Shown: piece after piece, positions 57,722-64,000 of the stretch
Layout: every line of letters begins with the position of its first letter
Position numbering within the stretch: position 1 is the stretch's first letter
Origin: Roseateles_C aquae
Lineage (GTDB): Bacteria > Pseudomonadota > Gammaproteobacteria > Burkholderiales > Burkholderiaceae_C
Reading direction: 5' to 3'
DNA length: 64,000 bases
NCBI RefSeq assembly: GCF_032337115.1
Contig: NZ_JAVXZY010000012.1
Coordinates: forward strand, 108,378-172,377
Notes under the pieces: generated by a model
What the model was told of the DNA's origin: nothing
The model's input: only the letters and a program-made list of their open reading frames with translations
Databases searched by the model: none
Translations under genes and position numbers: made by a program

Positions 57722-58693
57722 ATGTCCCAGCGCCCCGACTCGACTATTTTTGACCCCGCCGCCGAGCCGCTTTTGCCCAGCGCGCCGCGGCATGGTTTTG
57801 GCCAGTGCGCCTGCCATGGCGGGCCGACGCGCCGCCTGTTCAGCGGCCTGCTGATCGGCGGTGCGGCGCTGGCCTCTCTGCCGGCGCTGGCGCGTGAAGG
57901 CGTGGAGGTGGGCGAGAACAGCAAGTTCACCAAGCTGGTGTCGGCCGAGCAGGTCGAGGCGGCGGCGCAGCAGCAGTACCAGCAGATGCTGCGCCAGGCC
58001 GCGCAGCAGCGTGCGCTGGCGCCGCCGACGCACCCGCAGGTGCAGCGCCTGCGCGCAATTGCCGATCGCATCATTCCCTTTGCACAGCCCTGGAACGAGC
58101 GTGCGCGCAGCTGGCGCTGGGAGGTCAATCTGATCGGCAGCCCGCAGCTCAATGCCTTCTGCATGCCCGGCGGCAAGATCGCCTTCTACTACGGCATCCT
58201 CGACAAGCTGCAGCTGAACGACGACGAGGTGGCGATGGTGATGGGCCATGAGGTCGCCCACGCCTTGCGCGAACACGCCCGCGAACGGATGGGCAAGACG
58301 GCGGCCACGCGGCTGGGTGCCGGGCTGATCTCCAGCCTGCTGGGTCTGGGCAATGTGGGCGACAGCCTGCTGAGCATGGGCAGCCAGCTGCTGACGCTGG
58401 AATTCAGCCGCTCCGATGAGAGCGAGGCCGATCTGGTCGGCATGGAGCTGGCTGCGCGCGCCGGCTACAACCCGGAGGCCGGCGTCAGCCTGTGGCAGAA
58501 GATGGGCGCGGCCAGCAAGGGTGCGCCGCCGCAGTGGCTGTCCACCCACCCGGCTGGGCCGACCCGCATCAAGGACATCGAGGCCAATCTGCCCAAGGTG
58601 CAGGCCCTCTACCAGCGCGCCGACAAGCCGCCGCAGCGCTTCGAGCCGGCCAAGCCGCTGCGCCGCAAGGACGGGCCCAGCGAAGGGCAGTAG
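57722..58693 (+). CDS. M48 family metalloprotease
   Basis: A 323-residue peptidase. A Cys/His-rich N-terminus ('HGFGQCACHGGPTRR') is followed by a hydrophobic stretch (about 38-56, 'LFSGLLIGGAALASLPALA') that could be a signal or anchor with twin-Arg-like RR ahead, although no full Tat motif is present. The catalytic zinc motif HExxH is in 'VMGHEVAHALREHARER' and the third ligand Glu in 'RSDESEADLVGMEL'. The end has 'WLSTHPAGPTRIKDIEANLP', typical of the BepA/LoiP-like periplasmic proteases involved in outer-membrane protein quality control. Confidence 0.92.
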   Translation: MSQRPDSTIFDPAAEPLLPSAPRHGFGQCACHGGPTRRLFSGLLIGGAALASLPALAREGVEVGENSKFTKLVSAEQVEAAAQQQYQQMLRQAAQQRALAPPTHPQVQRLRAIADRIIPFAQPWNERARSWRWEVNLIGSPQLNAFCMPGGKIAFYYGILDKLQLNDDEVAMVMGHEVAHALREHARERMGKTAATRLGAGLISSLLGLGNVGDSLLSMGSQLLTLEFSRSDESEADLVGMELAARAGYNPEAGVSLWQKMGAASKGAPPQWLSTHPAGPTRIKDIEANLPKVQALYQRADKPPQRFEPAKPLRRKDGPSEGQ

Positions 58694-58708
58694 TACGCAA
58701 GCGAAGGC

Positions 58709-59365
58709 CTACCAGCGCGCCGGCAGCGGACGCTGCAGCAGATAGCGGCCGGCGCTGGCGCGTTCCAGATAGCCGCCCAGCTCCAGGTCCTTCATCAGCT
58801 TGGAGACCATCTCGCGCGAGCAGCCCAGGCGCTGTGCCATCGCCTGGTGCGTCATCTTCTGTTCGCCGGCCTCGCCCTCCAGCAGCGCCTTCAGCCGGCC
58901 ATAGACATCGTTGAGCGCCAGCTGCTTGGTCGACAGCGTGGCCGCGCGGGCCCGGCGTATCACCTTGGCCAACAGCTCCAGCGCAAACTCGGGATGGGCG
59001 GCGATGTGATCGAGGATGCTGGCCCGCGTCAGCATCACGCAGCGGCTGGCCTCCTCGGTGATGACGCTGGCCGAGCGCGGCCCGCCGTCCAGGCTCATCT
59101 CACCCACGTATTCGCCCGGCCCGTAGCTGCCATAGGTGACCTCGCGGCCGCGGCTGTCGCAGCCATAGGCACGCAGCCGGCCGCTCAGAATCAGGTAGAG
59201 GCTGTCCCCCTGGCCGCCTTCCTCGATCAGCAGCGTGCCGCGCCGGTAGCTGCGCGCCTGGCCACGCTCAGCGAGGCAGCGCAGCATCGGTGTTAGCGAC
59301 TGCAAAGCAGGGTCTGCGGCTGCGCCAAGCGCGTCGAGACCGAGCAACTGGGGCGTGTTCTTCAT
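58709..59365 (-). CDS. Crp/Fnr family transcriptional regulator
   Basis: A 218-residue regulator. The cyclic-nucleotide-binding barrel (residues 25-140) contains 'GTLLIEEGGQGDSLYLILSGRLRAYGCD' and 'GPGEYVGEMSLDGGPRSASVITEEAS', where E-M-S-L-D-G-G-P-R-S-A matches the cAMP phosphate-binding cassette, so nucleotide binding is plausible. The C-terminal winged helix has 'MTHQAMAQRLGCSREMVSKLMKDLE'. There are no Fnr-type N-terminal cysteines. AAGG seven bases before the ATG supports the start. It is convergent with the M48 protease gene. Confidence 0.93.
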   Translation of the reverse strand: MKNTPQLLGLDALGAAADPALQSLTPMLRCLAERGQARSYRRGTLLIEEGGQGDSLYLILSGRLRAYGCDSRGREVTYGSYGPGEYVGEMSLDGGPRSASVITEEASRCVMLTRASILDHIAAHPEFALELLAKVIRRARAATLSTKQLALNDVYGRLKALLEGEAGEQKMTHQAMAQRLGCSREMVSKLMKDLELGGYLERASAGRYLLQRPLPARW

Positions 59366-59463
59366 CGCTTCGCCTTGGTTCTTGTGATCCGGATGGGCGC
59401 ATCACGGATTCGCTGCGCTAGCGAGCGATGGTAACCAGGCCGGGGCAGGCCCGGCAAGCTGGA

Positions 59464-60150
59464 TCAGTACAGCTCCATCCGCAGCGCCGACATCAGCGGC
59501 GGCAACACGGCCAGCTGGCGTTGCAGCTCACCGATGCTTTGTGCGCCTGACTTGGCGCGAATGCTCTGGATCTGCGTGCGCACCGTGGAAATCGCCACGC
59601 CTTGCTGCTCGGCCACCTGATTGGGCCGGGCGCCCTCGGCGAGCAGCTTCAGCACCTCGGTCTCGGCCGGCGTCAGGCCGTAGCGCAGCGCAAACCACTG
59701 GGCGGCCAACGCGGCGCACAGGTGGCGTCGCTCCAGCACCAGCAGCACGGCAGCCTGATCGACATCGCGGTTCAGCGGCACCACCACCACATTGGCGCAG
59801 TCGTCCACCCCGCCCAGGCGCAGCAGACAGCGCCGCCCCTCCACCTCGGCCTTGCACAGCGCCTCATGAAGCGGCTGCAGGTCCTTGGCATGGCGGGCCC
59901 GCAGCCGGCCGCCGATCAGCTGCAGCGGGTGCTGCGGGTCCAGTGAGTGCCGCGCGGCCAGATTGCTGTGCAGCACCTCGCCGCTGGCATTGACGAGCAG
60001 CACGCCATAGTCCAACTCTTCGAGCACCAGGCTGAGCCAGTGGCTGCTCAGTGAAGTGACACGACGCCGCTCGCTGCCGAGGTGGCGCGGGAGCGTGAAC
60101 TCATGCTGCGCCTGGCACGGCGCGGACTCGATGACAGCTGATGACCACAT
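59464..60150 (-). CDS. LuxR-type regulator with PAS-like N-terminus
   Basis: A 228-residue regulator. Residues 35-150 look like a PAS domain ('LVLEELDYGVLLVNASGEVLHSNLAARHSLD'), and residues 155-215 form the LuxR/FixJ-type HTH with 'GLTPAETEVLKLLAEGARPNQVAEQQGVAISTVRTQIQSIRAKSGA'. No receiver domain is present, so activity is likely controlled by ligand or partner binding. A GGGGGT stretch six bases before the ATG at 60150 supports the start. It lies 99 bp upstream of the Crp/Fnr gene on the same strand. Targets unknown. Confidence 0.9.
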   Translation of the reverse strand: MWSSAVIESAPCQAQHEFTLPRHLGSERRRVTSLSSHWLSLVLEELDYGVLLVNASGEVLHSNLAARHSLDPQHPLQLIGGRLRARHAKDLQPLHEALCKAEVEGRRCLLRLGGVDDCANVVVVPLNRDVDQAAVLLVLERRHLCAALAAQWFALRYGLTPAETEVLKLLAEGARPNQVAEQQGVAISTVRTQIQSIRAKSGAQSIGELQRQLAVLPPLMSALRMELY

Positions 60151-60301
60151 GGCAGTACCCCCTGAGCAATGCGCCGCTGTGCGCGGGCTTGGTATGGAGC
60201 AAAGCTTAGGGCGGGGTCATCCTCAAAGGCGGTGAATCTTGGTCTGTGCGTTTGTGAACTATTCACCTTGCGCCGTCACGGCCCAGCCATGCGGCGCCCG
60301 C

Positions 60302-60943
60302 TCAGCCCTGGCGCACAAAGGGGTTGCTGCGCCGCTCGACGCCAAAACTCGATTCGGGGCCGTGACCGGGAATGAACACGGTGTCGTCGCCCATGGGCCA
60401 AAGCCGCTCGCGGATGGAGGCCAGCAGCTGCGCGTGATTGCCGCCCGGAAAGTCGGTGCGGCCGATGCTGCCGGCAAACAGCACATCGCCGACAAAGCAG
60501 CGCTTGATCACGGCGCTGTGGAACACCACATGGCCCGGCGTGTGGCCCGGGCAGTGGCGCACGGTCAGCGTCTGGCGGCCGATCTGCACCTCGTCGCCAT
60601 CGTCGAGCCAGCGGGTGGGCGTGAAGCCCTCAGCCGGTGCAAAGCCGAACATCTGCGCCTGCTGCGCCAGCCCATCGATCCAGAACTGATCGCCCTGATG
60701 CGGCCCGATGATGGGCAGGCCCTGCTCGCGCGCCAGCTGTCCGGTGCCGCCGGCATGGTCGATATGCGCATGGGTCAACCAAATCGCCTTCAGCGTCAAG
60801 CCACGCTTTTGTACCTCGGCCAACAAGCGGGGCAACTCGCCACCCGGATCAATCAGCGCCGCCTCCTGCGTCTCATCGCACCAGACCAGCGAACAGTTCT
60901 GGGCGAAGGGGGTTACCGGAATGGTGTGGTAGCGCAGGGTCAT
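60302..60943 (-). CDS. Glyoxalase II-like metallo-beta-lactamase hydrolase (YcbL type)
   Basis: A 213-residue MBL-fold hydrolase with the metal ligands 'LTHAHIDHAGG', 'HCPGHTPGHVVF', 'FVGDVLFAGSIGRTDFPGG' and 'FIPGHGP'. The last two motifs are typical of the YcbL/GloB2 group, which hydrolyses S-D-lactoylglutathione weakly. The start is ATG 60943, giving the expected 'MTLRYHTIPVTPFAQNC' N-terminus. The sequence just upstream is CCTCCTCCTTTCAC, i.e. anti-Shine-Dalgarno rather than Shine-Dalgarno, which is unusual. It is the third sulfur/glutathione-type MBL protein in the window. Confidence 0.93.
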   Translation of the reverse strand: MTLRYHTIPVTPFAQNCSLVWCDETQEAALIDPGGELPRLLAEVQKRGLTLKAIWLTHAHIDHAGGTGQLAREQGLPIIGPHQGDQFWIDGLAQQAQMFGFAPAEGFTPTRWLDDGDEVQIGRQTLTVRHCPGHTPGHVVFHSAVIKRCFVGDVLFAGSIGRTDFPGGNHAQLLASIRERLWPMGDDTVFIPGHGPESSFGVERRSNPFVRQG

Positions 60944-61481
60944 GTGAAAGGAGGAGGCTGAGAACAAAGTTTCGAAGTTACTGGCAAATTATCGAAGTCT
61001 TGGGGGAAGGGCGACCGGGCGTTGAGGCCAATGTTTCGAAGCTTGGTGTTGCAGTTGGGAAAGCCGCGGCTTGGACGGGCCTGGCGGCGTGTGTCGTGGC
61101 GTGGTTGGGGCTGGCGAGGGCTGACTGCTATAGGCTGGTCAGAGACGTTCGTCATTGGGCGACGAATGTCGGCGTCCACAGCAAGCGGTCATAGGGTCCG
61201 TCGGCGATTGGCCGACCGGTCTACACCCCGAACCGGCCGTTCGGCACGGAACGAGGGTACGGCCAAGTATCAGCAGCTATTGAAGACCGTCACTGACTGC
61301 TTGCGATGGCAGCTAAGGGGCACTGTCGACCCACAGCAGCCGGACGCATGTCCTGGCAGCGGACGCTCAACTCGGGCTGTGAAGACCGTTCGACCCCGTT
61401 TGCCTTTCGGTTTGGCGCGGCTCGATCCGGGGAGCGTAGGTTCGCAGCGATCGCCGAGAACGTAATAGGTTGAGCGCGAAA
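60944..61481. other. 538-bp gene-free stretch
   Basis: No coding region is supported. Three TCGAAG hexamers occur at 60972, 60992 and 61036, and base composition is less GC-rich than in the housekeeping part. It marks the boundary between the conserved block on the left and the accessory block on the right. No RNA gene was recognised. Confidence 0.45.
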
Positions 61482-61808
61482 TTACTTTGGTGGGAGTGCG
61501 GCCACATAGCGTGCCGCCAGTTCAATCCACGCCTCGAGAGCAGCACCGACGCTTTCGTTGGCGTCCACCCAGACAAATCCCTTCATGGGCCGGCCCGTGA
61601 TATCCATCCGTCGAGCGCCAGGCCGCGACAGGGCATCGGCCTCCTGGAGCGCGCCCACCCGGAACATGAAGCGGCCGACTTCGACGCCGCACAGCATGTT
61701 GCCATTGAGCATCCAGCAATAGCCCCCGAACATCTTCTTCTCCACCACTCCCGCTCGCTGCTGAAGTGCCTCGCGCATGCGCGCGGCCAAGTCCGGGTCG
61801 AATGGCAT
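61482..61808 (-). CDS. TfoX N-terminal domain-like protein
   Basis: A 108-residue protein of the TfoX N-domain type: 'RMREALQQRAGVVEKKMFGGYCWMLNGNMLCGV' with the conserved K-K-M-F-G-G, then 'FMFRVG' and 'MKGFVWVDANE'. TfoX/Sxy regulates competence in some gammaproteobacteria, but stand-alone N-domain proteins are widespread with no known role. It follows the membrane-protein gene by 14 bp on the same strand and is likely in one operon with it, opposite the HxlR regulator. Confidence 0.87.
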   Translation of the reverse strand: MPFDPDLAARMREALQQRAGVVEKKMFGGYCWMLNGNMLCGVEVGRFMFRVGALQEADALSRPGARRMDITGRPMKGFVWVDANESVGAALEAWIELAARYVAALPPK

Positions 61809-61822
61809 GGTGCGCGCTGAGA

Positions 61823-62257
61823 TCAGGCGGAGGTTGAGGCTGCGGACTTTGGCTCGCCAAGTCGGCACGCCAGGGCCAGCAGCGGTGCGACGACCGCGAA
61901 CTGAATGGCCGTGAAGCAGGTTTCCAGTGCGATGAAATCGGGCACCGAGGACATCCGGTACTTTGCCGCAACGGGCAGTACGGCAAACGACCAGGCCATC
62001 ACGCCGAAGATGCACCCGAAGGCGAGTGCACCGCGCTGCCAGGTCATCCGTGTTGAAGGAAACAGCCGCGGGAATGCCCAGGCAAAGAACAGCGCCTGGA
62101 TCACCATCGAGGCCAGACCCAGTGGGATGATCACATCCTCCCGGTACATCTCGAGCTGGTGATAGCGGTCAGCAAAGATGACCAGATGCCAGAAATAGCC
62201 CAAAGGAAATGTCGGCAGCAGGTAGGCCAGAACGGCCAGCCAGTAGGACTTGCGCAT
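61823..62257 (-). CDS. Small integral membrane protein
   Basis: A 144-residue protein with four predicted helices (about 4-24, 42-62, 75-97, 112-132). Conserved-looking segments are 'LPTFPLGYFWHLVIFADRYHQLEMYREDVIIPLGLASM' and 'FAWAFPRLFP'; homologues of unknown function are widespread in Proteobacteria. AGGAG lies about eight bases before the ATG at 62257. It is divergent from hxlR over a palindromic operator and is the most likely target of that regulator. Codon use is less GC-biased than in the core genes. Confidence 0.8.
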   Translation of the reverse strand: MRKSYWLAVLAYLLPTFPLGYFWHLVIFADRYHQLEMYREDVIIPLGLASMVIQALFFAWAFPRLFPSTRMTWQRGALAFGCIFGVMAWSFAVLPVAAKYRMSSVPDFIALETCFTAIQFAVVAPLLALACRLGEPKSAASTSA

Positions 62258-62317
62258 GAACGGATCTCCTGTGGAGGCGGCCTGCATGCCAGGCAGGTTG
62301 ATAGGCGCGCCAGTCTA

Positions 62318-62344
62318 GCAAGTCACTTGCAAAAAGCAAGTGAC
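62318..62344. promoter_or_regulatory. Palindromic operator between the divergent membrane-protein and HxlR genes
   Basis: A perfect 9-bp inverted repeat, GTCACTTGC-AAAAA-GCAAGTGAC (62322-62344), overlaps a second dyad, GCAAGT-C-ACTTGC (62318-62330), giving three half-sites GCAAGT/ACTTGC/GCAAGT. It lies 23 bp before the HxlR start codon and about 61 bp before the membrane-protein start, as expected for an autoregulated HxlR-family repressor. Confidence 0.75.
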
Positions 62345-62366
62345 ATGCGATGATCGATGTCGACCC

Positions 62367-62789
62367 ATGTCCAAGCGCGCCGAACCTCTCCCGTCCAGAT
62401 CAGGTTGCCCGATCAGCATCGCATTAGAACTGCTGGGTGACGCCTGGTCGCTGCTGATCGTTCGCGACCTGATGTTCAAGGACCGCCGGACCTTCAACGA
62501 CTTCCTCCACGGCGGGGAGGGTATTGCCTCCAACGTCTTGGCCGGGCGCTTGCGCAAGCTGGAGGCCGCGAACATCATCGAAAAGAAGAATGATCCGGAA
62601 GACGCGCGCCGATATATCTATCGTCTATCGCCTAAGGGCATCGACTTGGCGCCCGTGCTGGTTGAACTCGTGATCTGGGCCGCACGTCACGAGGACACCG
62701 ACGCGCCGCCAGCCCTCGTCCGCCTCATGCGCGAGGACAGGGAGACATTCTTGGCCGACGTGCGGCGGAAGTGGCGCAGCAGCAAGTGA
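62367..62789 (+). CDS. HxlR family transcriptional regulator
   Basis: A 140-residue winged-helix regulator. The HxlR signature is clear: 'CPISIALELLGDAWSLLIVRDLMFKDRRTFNDFL', 'GIASNVLAGRLRKLEAANIIEK' and 'IYRLSPKGIDLAPVL'. Cys22 or so, just before the winged helix, is at the position where redox- or quinone-sensing members carry their cysteine ('SGCPIS'). The start is ATG 62367; a GTG at 62340 lies inside the operator and is unlikely. It probably represses itself and the divergent operon. Confidence 0.92.
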   Translation: MSKRAEPLPSRSGCPISIALELLGDAWSLLIVRDLMFKDRRTFNDFLHGGEGIASNVLAGRLRKLEAANIIEKKNDPEDARRYIYRLSPKGIDLAPVLVELVIWAARHEDTDAPPALVRLMREDRETFLADVRRKWRSSK

Positions 62790-63012
62790 GGACCTGATGC
62801 GCTTGTCTTCGAGGCTTGCTCGGGCTTGGAAAATTCAATGAGCGGCGCACAGCAATATTCGGCACGCCGAGCGGTTGTCCGCTTCCTGGTACCAGGGCGA
62901 ATGGCGGCTCATGGCCGGGAGTGCCAGCTCAGCCGGGCACCACACAGCCGAAATCTAAGGCGGCTGCGCCGACAACACGGTCGGTCAAGCGGCGGAGCCG
63001 CGGTCGACGACT

Positions 63013-63636
63013 TCAGATTTCCGTCTGTTCGGAGATCTCCAGGGCATCATCAACCTCGATGCCAAGGTACCTCACCGTCGACTCCAGCTTGGAATGTCCA
63101 AGCAACAGTTGCACTGCGCGGAGATTCTTTGTTCGCCGGTAGATCAGCGTTGCCTTCGTCCGCCGCATCGAGTGCGTCCCATAGTCGGCACGGTCAAGAC
63201 CCAGTTCGTCGACCCAGTGCCCGAGGATCCTGGCGTACTGACGCGTGCCGAGATGCGGCGAGTCGTGAAGCCGGCTGGGGAAAAGGTAGTCCTCGGCCCT
63301 CAGGCCCGCCTGCTTGATCCATGCCTGCACGGCGTCTCGAGCGGCCTGCGTAATCTCGAACTGGACGGGGCGCTGGGTCTTGTGCTGGACCACGATGGCG
63401 CGTTTAGCTACCTGGTCGCCGTGGTAGACGTCACGGACCTTGAGGCCGACCAGATCGCAACCACGCAGCTTGCTGTCGATGCCGAGATTGAAGAGTGCCA
63501 GCTCGCGAACCCGGCCTTCCATCTGTAGTCGGACGCGCAGGGCCCAGATGTCCTTGAGCTTGAACGGTGCCTTCTGCCCAACCAGCTTGCCCTTGTTCCA
63601 CGGCTCGCGATGAACGGCGTTAGCTTCGTTGCCCAT
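63013..63636 (-). CDS. Short tyrosine recombinase/integrase
   Basis: A 207-residue site-specific recombinase containing essentially the catalytic domain only. The full set of active-site residues is visible: Arg in 'SKLRGCDLVGL', Lys in 'VQHKTQRP', H-x-x-R in 'THSMRRTKA', His in 'LLGHSKLEST' and the nucleophile Tyr in 'VRYLGIE'. The N-terminal core-binding domain of typical phage integrases is missing; similar ~200-residue proteins are common in Proteobacteria. GGGAG seven bases before the ATG at 63636 supports the start. It sits next to an insertion sequence in lower-GC DNA. No attachment site was identified. Confidence 0.88.
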   Translation of the reverse strand: MGNEANAVHREPWNKGKLVGQKAPFKLKDIWALRVRLQMEGRVRELALFNLGIDSKLRGCDLVGLKVRDVYHGDQVAKRAIVVQHKTQRPVQFEITQAARDAVQAWIKQAGLRAEDYLFPSRLHDSPHLGTRQYARILGHWVDELGLDRADYGTHSMRRTKATLIYRRTKNLRAVQLLLGHSKLESTVRYLGIEVDDALEISEQTEI

Positions 63637-63880
63637 GATGGTCTCCCATCGAGTTGAGGGCCTATCAGGATGCGCCGGGAGCCGGAGGTCGGCTTCGAAG
63701 TGACCCGTCGGGCTGGCGAACTCGGCCAGGAGTTGCCATTTGCCGACGTCCATTGACTAGCGCATCTGAACTGAGCAGTTGATCGACCCGTCTGTTTAAA
63801 TGTTGGGCAGAAATATCTAACGATCTGTCCATCAAATAGTTAGGCCTCTCGAACATCTGCCATGGACATTAAGGAAGAAC

Positions 63881-64000
63881 TGAATCGCCCCGGATTTCGA
63901 GGAGGCTCCAACTCTGGAGAATGGAGCCATGAAGAAGTCCCCGAAGTTTTCGCCTGAGGTGCGCGAGCGCGCGGTGCGTATGGTGCTGGAGCACCGCGCA
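63881..64000 (+). mobile_element. Left end of an IS3-family insertion sequence, cut by window edge
   Basis: The likely terminal repeat begins TGAATCGCCCCGG at 63881, resembling IS3-group ends (TGAACCGCCCCGG type), 47 bp before the transposase start. The right end lies outside the window. Confidence 0.75.
63928..64000 (+). CDS. IS3-family transposase OrfA, 5' fragment
   Basis: The first 24 codons are visible and read 'MKKSPKFSPEVRERAVRMV' onward, the very typical start of IS3-family OrfA proteins (helix-turn-helix of transposase_8 type), which would be followed by OrfB through a programmed -1 frameshift. GGAG lies just upstream of the ATG (63922-63925). The gene is truncated only by the end of the window. 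Confidence 0.88.

Noticed and set aside
61022..61465. 147-codon plus-strand frame in the gene-free stretch
   Set aside because: Arg/Gly/Trp-rich with no start signal or family resemblance; codon use is not that of the neighbouring genes.
62826..63317. 163-codon plus-strand frame over the integrase
   Set aside because: Antisense to the tyrosine recombinase, whose complete catalytic residues show the real coding strand.

Overview
The window is chromosomal DNA of a high-GC betaproteobacterium, most likely Burkholderiales and perhaps the Roseateles/Pelomonas/Paucibacter (Sphaerotilaceae) group. This is inferred from strong G/C third-position bias, Burkholderiales-type proteins (Psd, a TrpS with a C-terminal extension, a persulfide dioxygenase-rhodanese fusion, DUF4124, a PEP-CTERM protein) and many large signalling proteins. 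No rRNA, tRNA or CRISPR array was recognised. The 5' edge cuts a solute-binding-protein gene and the 3' edge cuts an IS3-type insertion sequence.

Layout. 1-6.7 kb: a truncated solute-binding protein, a DUF4124 protein, the tRNA hydroxylase TrhO translationally coupled to a three-domain cysteine desulfurase / metallo-beta-lactamase / rhodanese fusion, phosphatidylserine decarboxylase, and a HAF-repeat PEP-CTERM protein. 6.7-11.7 kb: a LysR regulator divergent from an aldo/keto reductase across a 478-bp imperfect inverted repeat, then a membrane PAS-GGDEF-EAL protein with a degenerate GGDEF site. 11.8-18.9 kb: TrpS, a Ser/Thr kinase with a repeat-rich C-terminus, a long-chain acyl-CoA ligase, a secreted hypothetical protein and a VC0807-like membrane protein. 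18.9-23.9 kb: a persulfide dioxygenase-rhodanese fusion, an MscS channel, a LysE exporter and two unassigned small genes. 24.2-28.5 kb: a two-component system whose third gene is an outer-membrane barrel starting at TTG, then DacA. 29.4-32.3 kb: a YtrA-type GntR regulator and its ABC transporter. 32.3-34.4 kb: TrxC, LysR, a 55-residue protein and a tautomerase.

The most distinctive part is 34.3-46.6 kb, six minus-strand genes with overlapping or very close ends: a membrane HAMP-GAF histidine kinase, two cytoplasmic repeat-GAF kinase paralogues, a stand-alone receiver, a receiver-GGDEF diguanylate cyclase and a CHASE-PAS membrane kinase. All four kinase-like proteins share one unusual transmitter type with a long H-box to N-box spacing. 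In the third gene the phospho-accepting His is Gln and the ATP-binding boxes are lost, so it looks like a pseudokinase kept inside the operon. The expected output is c-di-GMP, because the cyclase keeps both its GGEEF site and its RxxD inhibitory site.

46.8-53.7 kb holds a shortened KdpD-like kinase with KdpE, a chalcone-isomerase-like secreted protein, a chemoreceptor and the potassium transporter Kup. 53.8-61 kb is mostly housekeeping: a ParB-like protein, a flavin reductase, AmpG, an M48 protease, Crp/Fnr and LuxR regulators and a glyoxalase II-like hydrolase. From about 61 kb to the end the DNA is less GC-biased and looks accessory: a TfoX-like/membrane-protein operon divergent from an HxlR regulator across a clear palindromic operator, a short tyrosine recombinase and the left end of an IS3-family element.
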